Positions 20,830 to 33,305 of a DNA stretch of 64,000 nucleotides are shown here, in pieces. The DNA comes from Spirodela intermedia (Eukaryota; Streptophyta; Magnoliopsida; Alismatales; Araceae): NCBI GenBank assembly GCA_902729315.2, contig LR746266.1, positions 4,908,759-4,972,758 on the forward strand, read 5' to 3'. A model generated the notes under the pieces. That model had not been told where the DNA came from. It was given only the letters and a program-made list of their open reading frames with translations, and did not search any database. Made by a program: the position numbers and the translations under genes. Positions within the stretch are counted from its first letter, which is position 1; each line of letters begins with the position of its first letter.

Positions 20830-21539
20830 GGGAGCTGCGTGGAAAACATTAAATGGGAGAGAATACGAAATAGACATGGTTTAGATCACTCGCAGCCTTC
20901 TACGACCGATTAAAGTAAGAGATGAGATCAGTGGATCGAAGGCCGAATAAGGTTCTAGATGTCAACAGTTGGATAAAAATGATATTAATAGATGGTGGCC
21001 AATTCCGCACCGTAACGTATCGACTGTTTTAAATTTTAGTCAAAGGTTCATTCCGATTTTTATTTTTCTTTTTTAACCTTAGGTAGAAAATAAATTCAAA
21101 AAACAAAGCTTGATTTTTGCCCGGTTCTCGAACCATTAGGTTCATAGTCCTCGGAAAATCATCTCAAACAGCTTTAATCATGGCGATCGTACACAACTAA
21201 TTATACAGGACGGGATCTAACCAGTTAGAACACGGGGTCGAAACCCTAAAACTGACCCGGAGCTCCGAATTCATCTTTAGTGAAAGTCAAAGTCTGTGGG
21301 ACAGCACACAGATCCAATAAACAAGAATATGTATGCATATATTGGAGTTACTGTTAACTTATACGCCATTAAAAACAAAAGAAAATGGGATATTCATCCC
21401 CGACTTTTCCACGGCAAAGCATCGGCGGCTCTACAACACCCGTGAAGACGAACATTTCCACCTCAGAACAGCTGATATTGCGTCCCGCCATTATTGATGC
21501 TAACGTGGCGACAAAGACAATGTAGCTGTCGAATATCAG

Positions 21540-21572
<33 letters not shown>

Positions 21573-22058
21573 GCTCGCTCTCTCTCTCTCTCTGGAGTCA
21601 AACTGCAGGGGTTTGCACCGAAGTTGCTCCAGATTTTGATGTCGAGCCGCGTTATGAATCCGTTAGGAGAGTGAGTTTTCTTTCGAAGCTCAGCAACGAA
21701 TCAGACATTGAATTAGATTTTGCAAGAATTGTAGCTAAAAGAACTTGGAAGAGATAAAAGCCGAAATAGGTATGCTCCCCAAACGCTAGATCCAAAGAAA
21801 TAAAATTTATCAGCCACTGAACTGCAGAGCTGGTTTCAGCAGGCTCGCGCTTGATAGCCTTGTCTGTCCGCAGAGAAGCAAAAGTCGGGGAAGAATAAAC
21901 GTATCTAGCCTCATGAAATTACTAACGTAAGATGCAAAAGCGAGTCTAAGCGCAGAAGATCAGCGACGCCTGATCTTCAACTTCTGCACGAGCTCTGCTT
22001 CCTCCAGAGAGAAGATGTGAACACAACTAGCAGGAGGATTCTCTGAGCATTAGCCCAC
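20830..22058. other. Intergenic stretch with CT microsatellite
   Basis: No gene recognised. A CT/CTCG microsatellite lies at 21544-21593. The 3' UTR of the NEMP gene should occupy its right end. Confidence 0.5.
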
Positions 22059-25000
22059 CTAAAACCAGTGAAATCGTCCACGTTCCTTTGTACCGTCAGC
22101 GATGGGATTCACGGTGATCCTTTCGGCATTGTTTGCTACCCAACGGGCAAAGTCGGGGGAAGTCGATAGCTCCTCCATGGCCCTTCTGGTAGAATCTCTG
22201 GTGAAAGCCTTCCACTCTTCCTTGGAGAACTTCTTCCTCTCGGGTGTGACATGAAAGGTAGAATAATACGTCTGCCCTTTGAGCGGCTCTTGTGGTGCTG
22301 GTTTGGTTGTCAAGCCTGAGTCATGAACCTTAATAAAAGCTAATGAAAGAAGAGAGAAGCTCGACGAAGTTTGATCCCACAGACCTGTGGCATCTGTTCT
22401 GCACAAAGGCGATGCAGGAGATTTTGCCTGAGAAGCAGGGGATTGCTTGGGAGTCCAGGGAGCGCCATGCGCGGGTAAATTTTTGTACGGTGAGCTCTTA
22501 TCTTGAGTTCTACAAAAAAGCCCACTTATTCGCCTGCAAGACATCATTCAGTCAGTAGTTGACCTCAACAGGGACGACGGGAGAGCAGAGAAATCAGGAG
22601 TGCAAACAGACCGCAGTAGAAACGGGTTCTTCCTGTGACTAACAGAGATACATAAAGAAAAAGCTCCAGCGCGCGCTGATCGAAGTATACCCCAGAAGAA
22701 CCAAGAACCAAGAACCAAGAACAAAGTTGGAATAAATGGGATGGAAACACTATCAGATAAATATCATGGTCGAGAATTCCCATTCATAAGGTGCCCCGCA
22801 CTGTAAATAAAAATAAAAATATCCCGAAACCATCTGATAAGGTTATGACTCCGAGACCGAGGAGGAAATTTACCGGTACAGACGCCGTAGGAATCTCAGT
22901 TTTCTCCTCGATCTCATACTCAATGTCACAGTTATATCCAAAAGAAGTGCTTCTGTAGCCAAAAGTGTGTCGATAGAGCTCTGAAAAGACAAGAAAATCT
23001 CCGGTCGTCAAAACCTAAAGGGAAAGAAGATCAACAAAGGAGAAGAGCTAATACTGGACAAAAGGCAGAGATATGTAAGAAAAGTGTCAAAGTAGCACAA
23101 AGGTCGGGAAGGAATCAGAAGTACCTGAAGAATCATCGCAGCAGCAAAAATCAGCAACGACCACTCGACAAAATATGCTATACCTTGGTCAACAGAACCC
23201 GATTCATCCAAAACAAGCTTTCGAACGCTCCAAAAGCCCAGCCACGCCCCAGCAAGGAAGAGGCACAACAGAAAGAAAACCCCCAGCTGCAAAAAAGGAC
23301 GAACTGAGCCACATGCACCAGCAGACTTACATCTACTGCCCTTGCGGAATCATCAAGAACCGGATGCCCCATGACTCACGCGTCATAAACGTAGTTTAAG
23401 TCGGCCAAGATTTCCCATATGTCTTCTCCTCAGATGAACCCGATGAAAATATGCGCTAATATGAATATTCTTGCGCGGACAGTACGTCAGCTCCTAAATT
23501 CAGGCATCCCAATGGAACTAGCCTCACGCAAGTTCCCTTCAAACCTAAAAGCTCAAGGAGCTCTTAATTTCACCCTCCGTGAGAGGCATCTACCTTCACG
23601 CTATATTAATTATCTCTGAAAATATTGCTCTTTTCATCATATTATTGACCAAGAAAATGAAAGATCTAAATGAATTTTTCCCCTATCCTTAGGCCTCACA
23701 TGCACACCTTCACAGTATCTTTCTTATCTCCTATCTAAATGATGGATTTTCACCAGTGAAACTCATCATAGTAGAATGGCACAACTTTAATCCATCATTT
23801 TATTATAAAAGAAGTGAAGAAAATGCAAGAACAAGTAGTGGTGCATCAAAATAGCATATCTGAATGAGATTTGTTTCTGTTTCGTTTCCTGGAAAAAAAA
23901 AAAGTGAAAGAACTTTATGAATTAAAGAAGAAATTACAAGATCAGAAACTTCACTGATACCCATGTTTCTAACCTTAAAGAAAACATGGAAAATAACTAA
24001 TCTCAACTAAAAAGTAATCACGTTAGTACGGTCAAAACATATGTACAGACATGAATGCTATAGGACGACGGGAAGAAAAAAAATGGAACTTACATACAGG
24101 TTTGTGAATATCTTCACTGATACCCATCTCCATCAGTGCTGAACGCAGTAATCCAGAAAGGTAGTGAAGAAGAAAAGTTGCCACTCCAACCTGTTAGGGG
24201 AAGCAACATGCAATCAACAGCTGAAAGAAAAATGCGTACCAGAAACTGATATCAAGCTGTGAACGCAGGAGCTTACGATTGACGAATACAAAAAGATTGC
24301 CACTGAGCCCTTTCGACCTGTCGGCAAGAGCTTCATGCCCTGTAAATCGTCATTAATGAGGAACATTATACAAGTACATGAGTGATGCACATAGAATCGT
24401 GAAACTAAAATGCAAAATAGAGGTTGAGGTTTTAATTTAGAGGAAAGGGCTTGATATAAATACTTTCTCAAGTTGTATATTGTATGGAAAGATATTGATT
24501 GAGATATATAGATCTGGACATAAATGACGCTTAAAACTCCTTCAAAGTTTATCAAAAAAGAAACATAAAAAAGCAGTGAGGAACATCGTCCCATGCTTGG
24601 CCATCTCAAAATATAAGATGAATTGTGACACGTCACTACTAATTAATAATCAGAAATAACGACATCAAAAGAAAATTAATAACTGAAACAGAGAGATCAG
24701 CAATAGGCGGCCAAGTGATGCAAGTTAAAAAGCAAATTTGCCTGGAAATTCATGCAGCAGATCAGCAGTTTCTATAGAAACATCAGCATCCACAGATATA
24801 AATGTGCAAAGAGGTTGTTAGCATATCCATAGAATTACAGTATCTACCTCTGATCTAACTTTCATAAGAGCTGGTACAACTGAAAACAATTCATAAAGGA
24901 ACCCACAAGGTTGATATAATCTGAATACTTGGATTTATAACTCGTAGATATATTTACAATGGTGTCCAGTTTATTGATTGGCACTAACCCTATATTCGTC

Positions 25001-26197
25001 ACCGTTTTCTTCTTGGAGTTCATCGTGTAGTAACCAATCATCACAAAGTTCCAATTGTTCTGAACCTCATATCTTTGGAATAGGATTTGACCGATTTGAT
25101 GTCACCCCCAATTCGAATTAGTAAAGGCAATCCTTGCTAGCATAATACGGTCAAACCACAGGTACTTTATTGGTCGATGATAGTAAACAGGAATCTGAAA
25201 ATTAAAGAAGAAACATTTTAAAAAATGTCGACACGGGTGAAAAATAATGCATTACCTGGAAGAGGACCATTAAAAACACGAGGATGACACCAACCGCCAT
25301 TGCACCGCCGTAGTAGAAAACAACTGACTCGCTCAGCATACGAGCAAACGCCATCAGAACAATTCCAAGGATCAGAAGCACCATTCGATGCGGCATGAAC
25401 TCTGCGAAGAAAAGACTCCAAGGTCAAGGATTGTGACAACTAAAGATCAGCTGATGTCCCCTTTTCACTTGAGCCCAAGGCGTTACCTCCTTCAGTGGAA
25501 ACTTCGACGACAGCGGAGGGTCGACCAGGATGCATCCGCACATCGAGAATCTTGTCGCTGAAAGGTGAGGTATTTTGCAGCCAGGATCCCTTTGAGAGTT
25601 TACGCCATTCGCCTGGAGGGCACATGCCCACACCTCTTGATGCATTCCTACGAGGAAGCGAAGACGAAGGAGAAAGTAACCCAGTAAGGTAAAGTCGAGG
25701 CCTTCCGCGACAAGGTATCTGCACAAGGTTTCGCAACGCTTTTACCTGTGGAAACAGACCTCGACGGTGGGAATCCGAGAGCCACGATCTGGCGGGAGGA
25801 TAAGATTCACTTTCACCTTCAGCGAGTGGAAGAACAGGTTCGGATGGCGTAGCCTCAAGACCCCACGGATGTGGACTCTGTTACAGGCCATGACAGCGCC
25901 AGGCTTGGCACCAGGGGATCCCTCCACCGGCTCACCAGGAGGAAGCTGGAGCTTCCCAGGGGGCAAACCAACTGCGCCACCGCACGAATAATAGGGGAAT
26001 GTTAAAGAACAACAACCAGAGATACCGAGGAGTGACGGGCTGAAATCTTGGGATTTCTGTGCTCTGAGGAATTCACTTGGTGCCCTACCCGCGATTTCGT
26101 CGCAAGAAACAAGGATCGGCGGAAACGCTATCAACAGGAGGAGAATCCATCGCAGAAGCCGCGGCGAGAAGGGGAAGGGAACTTCCCCGATCTGCAT
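22059..26197 (-). CDS. Nuclear envelope integral membrane protein (NEMP, DUF2215)
   Basis: Plant homologue of TMEM194/NEMP, inner nuclear membrane proteins. Nine exons: 26197-25746, 25647-25487, 25401-25256, 24339-24277, 24190-24098, 23286-23125, 22980-22874, 22533-22385 and 22315-22059 (529 aa), all in phase. The start has an in-frame TAG just upstream. The N-terminus is a signal peptide (LLRWILLLLIAFPPILVSC), followed by a lumenal domain. Next comes a hydrophobic core: PHRMVLLILGIVLMAFARML, SVVFYYGGAMAVGVILVFL, the GMKLLPTGRK loop, then the exon 5-6 membrane helices with LGFWSVRKLVLDESGSVD. Exon 7 supplies SSIDTLLATEALLL and the basic RFLRRLYR. The C-terminal tail has the family's YYSTFHVTPERKKFSKEEW and SSPDF-like motifs. 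An earlier AG at 23015 for exon 7 would break the frame, so 22980 is chosen. Confidence 0.9.
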
Positions 26198-27180
26198 AAC
26201 TCCCTATTAGAGAGGATTCGATTTCAAAGTTGAAAAGGGCGGGAGGGCCTTCTGGTTCCTGCGCCTGAAACAAGTAAGAGAGACACCTACAGCGGCAGCC
26301 ACCAGCTCGCCCCTGGATAAAGCCGGCGACGGCGGCTTCATCACCTTGATAGCTGCAACAGATGCTGCTGTTGCATCCCTTCCCGACCGGGTTCGTGAGA
26401 TTAATTTCTCTGCAGCTGATCGCGTCGCTCTTCGTATCTGAACCGGTGCGCGTCGACCAACTTCGACCTGATGCCTCACGCGACTAGTCAGATCTCTAGT
26501 CAAGAACAGGGCTTTTTCGAGTCTGACGAGGGCTAAAATTCGAGATTATTGAAATTATTTGATTCATGTGGGAACCCGAACGAAAAAAAAAATCCGGGTA
26601 CTTGAATATCCAAATTATGAAGCGGGCATTATTCTGAAAATATCGGCAGCGATATTTGTCGACTAATTGTCTGCCCTAATGATACTGATGATAACGACCA
26701 GACGATGTTCGTGTGTTGCGCATGAGGCATGATGCTTTCCCTTCTCGTCCTCTTCGTCCGGTGGAGGTCAACGACAACGAAGAGGCGGGGGAGCCGGACG
26801 GCGGCGCCGTCTGCGCGGAGTTGGAGGGGCCGAAGGACGGCAGGCAGGCCGACGGCGCAATTTCTTTTCCGGGCGCGCGGTGGAATACCGACCGGGCCGT
26901 AGTGGGCGCACCGCCGTGAGTGGAGCGCGTCACGCGGGAGGCGGTGGCGATGATGACGCCCGTCTCGGCTGCACCGCACCGGCAGCAGAAAGTGGACGCT
27001 CGGAAATCGGCATGCGATAGTATGAGGGAGGGGATCCGTCTGATCATGAACGGCGATACAGGCTTTCACAGGAGGGAGTCGATTTCGCTCATACTTTTCC
27101 AGAATTTATATGACGAGTTGCAGTAAAGAACGTCACAGGGTGGAGGTGGTGATGATGGGTCAGCGGTGGGACGCCGCCGT
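26198..27180. other. NEMP upstream region; no second gene recognised
   Basis: GC-rich. Open frames on both strands at 26629-27126 look unlike any family I know and probably reflect base composition. The NEMP promoter should lie at the left end, and the PADRE gene's 3' UTR at the right end. Confidence 0.45.
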
Positions 27181-28324
27181 TCACATCCCTCCGACCTCTG
27201 CGATGCTCTGCAGAGATGGCCTCCAATGCCCGTGCCTCGTGGGGGCACCTCCAAACCTGCTGCTGCCGTAGCCGGCAGTGATGCTCCCACCAGCCATCGT
27301 ATCGGCGTGCGCATCGTCTTCCTCCGGCTGCTGCCGCCGCGGCTGCTGCTCCGCCTGCAAGAAGAAAGGTCAGAGGAATCCACGTAATACGCTGTAGAAC
27401 ACGCAACCCGAAAAGAGAACGGCGATTGGCCATCTGACTGCCTCGACGGCTGCTCCGGCGAGGAAAGAATGACATTCATGGCAGTATTAGAACTGGCAGA
27501 ATGGAAGACCAGGCGCGGAGAAGCAGAATTCAGGAGGGAAGAAAACGAACGAATAAACAAATCTTCCAATTTCCATACTTTTAAAATAGCCGAAACGGGA
27601 GAACGAAGTTGGCGTTACGAGCGACAAAATGAGCAGTGGGAAGCTACGATATCCCGTAAAGCAATGCAGATTTTACGGGACGTAACCAGCGCAGCGTGGA
27701 CGGTCGGACTCTGAGGGGGAGAGGGGTATGCCTGGTCGGACTCTCACGAGCGCTTACCGGAGCCGGGAATCCATCTGACTGCGGGGAACGCCAGCTTCGT
27801 TCTCCCCTTTCTGAGGAGAAAGGAACGCGTCGTCTCCCACGGCCGCGGCCCGTCGTCTTCTCCATATCCTTCTCCTTCATCTTCTCCTGCCCCTGCTGCT
27901 GCGCCAGACGTAGCTTGCTCAACTTCGCGTGATTCTTGGAAGCGAGTTCCTTCAACACCTCTGAGAAAATGGAAACCAGCGACGACGTCAGGGTCCAGAA
28001 ACAAGCGACTCAGGAACATCAACCAGCGGGTGATTAACTACGGCGTGGGGCAAAGTGAGGACCCTCGAAGCTGATGAGACCGTAGACGTGACCGACGCGG
28101 AGGGTGTCGTCGGGGCGAAGCAGCTTCAGGTGCCTCACCGTCGTAGACGGCCCGTTCCCGGCGGCTGCTGCGGGGGGTGGGGCGGTCAACATCACTGCGA
28201 CGTAGTGCCCCGGGTTAGCACTCATCACCTCGCTGGCGGCGACCGCCCAGTACATCCTCTGCACCTTCCCACCCGGGTGCTGTATCAACACCGTCGCCGC
28301 TTCCGCCGCCTGGCAGTTCCCCAT
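27181..28324 (-). CDS. PADRE-domain protein (DUF4228)
   Basis: DUF4228/PADRE proteins are small plant proteins, many of them induced by pathogens or abiotic stress; their biochemical role is unknown. Three exons: 28324-28063, 27960-27758 and 27354-27181 (212 aa), with consistent phases. The N-terminus MGNCQAAEAATVLIQHPGGK is diagnostic, and MGNC suggests N-myristoylation and possible palmitoylation. The block LKLLRPDDTLRVGHVYGLIS and exon 2's VLKELASKNHAKLSKLRL complete the conserved part. The middle is charged and probably disordered, and the C-terminus has the family's HWRPSLQSIAE motif. The exon 1 donor (GAGG/GTCCTC) is weak, but it is the only one that keeps phase with exon 2. Confidence 0.92.
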
Positions 28325-28587
28325 CACCTCTTCAAAGTGTCACACGGATCGGCCTCTGCCTCTGCTGCCGCGGGTGAATGAGATGCACGGCGAAGCGAGG
28401 TGGCCAGCACCGGAGAGAAAAAGGGGTTGTACACAGAGAGAGCAGCGTGCCTTTCTTTGAAGGCTCTAAAGACCAACGTACCGCCCGTTCCTAACGCTCT
28501 GCCACTAGAGGTGAGCCCGTTTCTGAGGAGAGGGGAAGCGAAAGGCAGCAGTACCTCTTGAGCGCCCTTCTGAGATTGTGTCGGTGG

Positions 28588-28593
28588 TTTATA
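28588..28593 (-). promoter_or_regulatory. Probable TATA box of the PADRE gene
   Basis: Minus strand CTATAAACC about 265 bases upstream of the ATG at 28324. This would give a 5' UTR of some 230 bases. Confidence 0.45.
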
Positions 28594-28599
28594 GGCAGG

Positions 28600-29682
28600 A
28601 GGATCCCCACAGCCACAGAGGTTGGGCAACGGAACGGATAAGAAGAACCGGGCCGGAGAGCCCTCGGACGAGTCAACGCGTGCGTCAAACATCTGGGTGC
28701 AGCCCACACTCGTTTGACCCCAAGTGCAACCCCAACTGAAATTAGGCCGCGCATTGCGGCGCGTTCGAGAGTGGAGGCAGGTCGGAAGAGATAATCCCCC
28801 TCCCGGCTTGCCGAGGCCCGACGCAACGTCTCGTTCCAGGCGGACGGCGCCGCCGACGGCCGGAATCACGCGTTTCCGCCTTACGTGCGCCGCGGGAAGA
28901 GTTGGAGGAGGGATGTTTCCGGCGAAAGTAACCGTTCCGTTTCCTACCGACATGGATGTGGAGTCTGGTCTTCATCTCTTATGGTGGCGACGATGATATG
29001 CTTCTCTTCAGACGGCGACGGGGAGTCGGTAGTCTCTTCTTCAGAGGTAGCCGGCCGGCGCGGGTTCGCACATCTCGCCGGCCGGCCATGACAGAGACGG
29101 CCGCTGCATCCTGGAGAAGATCAGGAAGGGGCAGCGGTCGAAATCCAGACGTATCAGCCGAGTGTCGACCTTTCCCTTCGGCGTTAATCGAATGGCGGAA
29201 AAGGGGTAGAACTCCTCTCCAAGATTGCAGAAGGTTTCAACGCAACGAGCTCGAGTCGGCACAGAGCATCAGCAGAAGGAAAATAAAGAGTTTTTATTTT
29301 ATTTTAGCGAAAATAAAGATTACGGTGAATATGTGGTTAGATTTTGCGTATAATTTTGGGATTATCACGCACAATCAAAGCATGTTTAACTGTTGATAGC
29401 AAGAAGAGTAAGCTCTCAGGTGTCCGGAGAGGGGAGAACGAAGAACAGAAGAACAGAGCTGTTACCTGCACATTGCTACCACCCTTTGTCACACAACAGG
29501 ATACCGAAGATAAAGCAGAGCTCCAATACCAAACAGTCTGCGGAATCACAGTTCACCCCCCCGGAGAAAGATTGAGAAGGGCAGACGGTGAACCCCCACC
29601 TCCGGCTCCGGCAGCCGCCGGCGACGCAACGCAATCCCCATTGCAAGAGCGAGGACCAGTTGATGAACTCCTAGATGTCTTT
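28600..29682. other. Intergenic region between PADRE and NAT-B
   Basis: GC-rich up to about 29260, then AT-rich. Reading frames on both strands are unrecognised. The right end should hold the NAT-B 3' UTR. Confidence 0.4.
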
Positions 29683-32600
29683 TTAGTACGATGGGAAGTA
29701 CTTGCTGAGGTTGTAGGGCAGGGAGTAGAACTCCGCGCTCCTACAGTCTCCATCGAAGGTCCGGAACTTCTCCCACCATTGCCATCCTCTTTCTCGCTGG
29801 ACCTGAGCGTCCCCTCGCATGACGATGCTGTCCAGGGAGTAAGCCACCACAGACCCCACCATCACCGGCGACGAGAAGACCACGTTTACGATGTCGTTGA
29901 ACTGCACCAGAGAGGAAGATGGGAGAGTGAGAGAGAGGACGGATGGATCGAGTTTTCATGTAGTCAACATGCGCACCGCTCTGGAGCCAGTGTTAGCGGG
30001 GCCGTGCCCGGCGACGAGGGAGTACTCCCTGAAATACTGCGCCACCGACGTGCCGAGGAACAGGGAGAAGCCCAGAATGAATTTGGTGCGGAAGCTGTTG
30101 ACGCTGCAGAACTGCAGGAGCCCTACCCCTGCTGAAGCTGCCCGCACCCAACACGTTCTTATATTAATTCAGCAATTCCGACAAGTTAGGGCAGAGAAGG
30201 ATTATCCGAATTCAACGAGAATGGTCAGATTTTTGATATGTTAACAGAAGTATGATTCATCAGAGAGAGTTCAACAGGTAAGCCTGGAGAAAGGGGGAGC
30301 TTCGGAGAGGTACCCACCCACGTAGGGAAACAGGATGCAGTACAGGCTGGCAAATATAGGCAATGGAATTGACGCGAGGATCGCGCCAAATTTTCCTGGT
30401 TTTTGTTGCAAAGAAGAGGTGAGAGAGAACGAGGATAAATGAGCGTTGACCTTGGAAATGTAATAAAGTAGGTTCTTTACCAAGGACGGAGAAGAAGAGC
30501 ATGAAACAAGCAGATATTTCGATGGCCCTTCTGCTTCCTACTTTAGTCAACCCCAGGAGGCCAGCGTTCTCCCTGCCCAGGTAGAACAGGAGGAGGTTAC
30601 ATAATGTACTGTGAGTTTTGATGAAGTTTTGTCTTCAGGCCGAGGAAGCCGAGCTTACACTGATACAGTTGACCCATTTGCAGTACCGAAGAGCCCATCT
30701 AGTAAGATACCTATTCCCTGTAAGATGTCGAAATAAAAGAGATTGAGGCAGACGATATTACGACAAATCATCGTATCTGATCTAGATCAGAGGGCATGTT
30801 GACCTGCCACCCAACACCCCGACTGAATACGGACGGCGGAACGGGCGTTGAACTCGCGAATCTTTGTGCGGCGATTTGAGAGCCTGTAGACTGCCATGGG
30901 AGACGAGGAAGTCAGGTGGAGACAATAACACTCGGTCTTCTTATTTGATTTATTTTGGAACCAGAACTCGAAGAACTCGTCAAAGTTGCAGAATCATCAT
31001 CTCTGAGGAGAAGATGACTCAATAGAAACACCCAGCGGTAGAAAATGCGCATCGACCGATAAAAGGAGCGGTAGAAAATGGAACGGACCTCAACGAGAGC
31101 AACCAGAGAGGCGACCATCATCGCAAAGCCTTCACCGGCGTTGAAGGTGGGTCTTCCCCACTGAAGCGGGTAAGGAACTCTAATCCTGCAAAACCAAAGA
31201 CAGCAATGAAAGAAAATATCATGCCACGGAAATTCCTGCCATTTACGTGTTCATCTGCTCAATCCAAATAATTTTGATTACCGTCTCTTCTTCAAATGGA
31301 AATCATACGGATATGAATTAGTATATTCCTCGTTTGAAATTTCAGAAAGATCGACTTGCCGGATCAAATTCGGAAAGTGTTTGAGGAGATCTCGGTAACA
31401 AGAACAGATATGCTTACCAGGGAGAAGCGCCAATCAGGTCAGCTCTATCTGCGCGACAGCTGAACTGGGTGGAGGGTTTCGCGTGCTTGTACGCACCCGC
31501 AACAGTCAGGAAAAACGCATAAACCCATACGATCACCACGGTGATCGTCAAGGCAAACCGATCGAAAATGACTCTCCTTCTGTTCAACGCACTGGGAACA
31601 TACTGCAGATTTCTCCGCGTCAGTACATCATGTTGGAGGTCAAATTGATCCAAGCTCTTCGGAGAGACCCGAGAGAAAGCGCGCTGCGGCAGAAGATACC
31701 TGTGATAAGAATACCAGGAGGACGATCGCTGGAAGACCAATCTCAACGCACTTGGCCGCCTGTGTTCAAGGAAGACGATGATCACGAGCAGGAAAAGAGT
31801 TCACCCCGAGAAGGCAAGCAAAAGAAGGTTTTAAGGAAATCAAGCCATGGAGGACATGATTTCCTATGGTAGAACTGGCTCGTACGACGGGGAAGCCGAC
31901 GTAGAAACGCCCGAGGCCGGCAAGTGTGACGAGAGTCACTGCGGCGAGCGGACTGAGGTACCTGGTCGACCGTGGCGAGGGAGATGCGTTGAGCATGGTG
32001 GCAGCAAAATGAGAAATCGAAAGATAAGTTTATTAGAAACGACTGCTGGATCAACAGAACTGGAAGGAAAGATACCCACCTCACGACGACACCCCATATC
32101 CCCAAGAATCCGAAACTGATCTGAAGGCTCGAGGCGATGATCAGAGCCCCCTGTATGGCCCTCATGCTGTGTATGAACCTCTGATCAAATAAAAATCCAG
32201 CATGCACTTTCGTTAAGCGTGGAAGCGAAGTAGGAAGAGATTACAGAGAGATGGATATGAGGAAAGTCTGAGGAATTAGTAAGATGACAGAAATCATCGT
32301 CTGCCTGAGCCTCTGATCCAATAAGAATCAATGCACTTCTGTCTTTGTAAATGGAGGAAAGCCTGAAGCAGATGATCGGAATTGAGAGGGGAAAATTTGT
32401 AAGATAGGACGAAGAGGGTGACCTCATGCGGGTCCAGAATGTCGCTGCACCGCTGACTGAATATGATGGAGAGAGTGGGGAGGATGAACGTCTGGGAGCG
32501 ACCGATCACCACTGGGAGCCGGGTGCCGAAGTTGACCTGCAGCAGCGTGTTGATACCGGAGACGAAGACCATAGTCTGGATGAGCTTGGCTTTCTCCTCC

Positions 32601-33181
32601 TGGAAAGAAGATTTTCTCGTCTTCTCAGTCAGTTTACCGATCCTTGGTACGAATTAAGTCAGAAATCCAGGGAACCAGCGTCCCATTCGCAAAAATAGGT
32701 TGATGAAGAACAGAGCATCGCATACTCACTTGTCTGCCGCCTATCTGCCGGACGAGAATGTTGGCAACGAGGACAATGGTACCCAGAGAGACCACGTAGT
32801 TCTGGAAACCGAGAAGGATCGCCTCCCCTACAACCGAGGAGATAGGAATAGAGAGGAGAAGGGCAGGAAATGAGAGATCTTAGAGAAGGCCTCTGTGGAT
32901 CGAGAAAGGCATGCTGAGAGGTAAATGGAGGGCAGGAGGAAACTTTAGATTATAGGGAGAAAAGAACGTGAGCACAGCAGTCGACCAGGGAGCTTCAGAA
33001 TCTACAACAGAACCGAAGCATACTTTGCACGGTGCCTGTCAGGACGATGTTCATGAAGCAGCAAGAGAAGGAACTCACTCCACGGAGGAGGGCTGTTGAT
33101 GCAGTAGTCGACGCCGGGCAGTTGTTCCTCTACTGCGAAGGGCTTTAATTCGTCGTGTTTGCACCCCATTGCTGTTGGCAT
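29683..33181 (-). CDS. Nucleobase-ascorbate transporter (NAT copy B), intact
   Basis: NAT/NCS2 permease. Fourteen exons join in frame with canonical GT-AG introns: 33181-33079, 32827-32730, 32599-32423, 32180-32080, 31961-31886, 31759-31700, 31602-31418, 31185-31089, 30890-30804, 30717-30659, 30572-30481, 30395-30318, 30137-29977 and 29901-29683 (530 aa, normal family length). A second in-frame ATG at 33169 could also be the start. Landmarks are EEQLPGVDYCINSPPPW, AAKCVEIGLPAIVLLVFLSQ, FSCRADRADLIGASPW, VALVESTGS (substrate-site Glu), the signature ENAGLLGLTK, LLQFCSVNSFRTKFILGF, and the C-terminal WWEKFRTF and EFYSLPYNL motifs. The first membrane helix has FQNY where I expect FQHY. Substrate cannot be told from sequence. 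Copy A is its chimeric duplicate. Confidence 0.93.
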
Positions 33182-33305
33182 CTCTGTCCTTCCGACTGTT
33201 TCCTGGGGAAGACGCCGACGTTGTGGAAGCCGGAGGCACGCCGGGGGAGAACAGAGTTTTAGTCAGACCGATTCAACTGGGGGCGAGGAATGTTTTATGA
33301 CGGAG
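29828..33305. repeat. Segmental duplication, copy B
   Basis: Partner of 10248-13808 in the same orientation, about 19.5 kb away. It covers the whole NAT gene from exon 14 to about 125 bases upstream of the start codon. The last part of exon 14 (29827-29683) lies outside the duplication, which is why only this copy has the native C-terminus. Confidence 0.95.

Noticed and set aside
22784-23014. NEMP exon 7 starting at 23014 with the frame LYRHTFGYRS
   Set aside because: It cannot join exon 8 in frame, and the peptide does not resemble NEMP; the acceptor at 22981 gives the conserved sequence.
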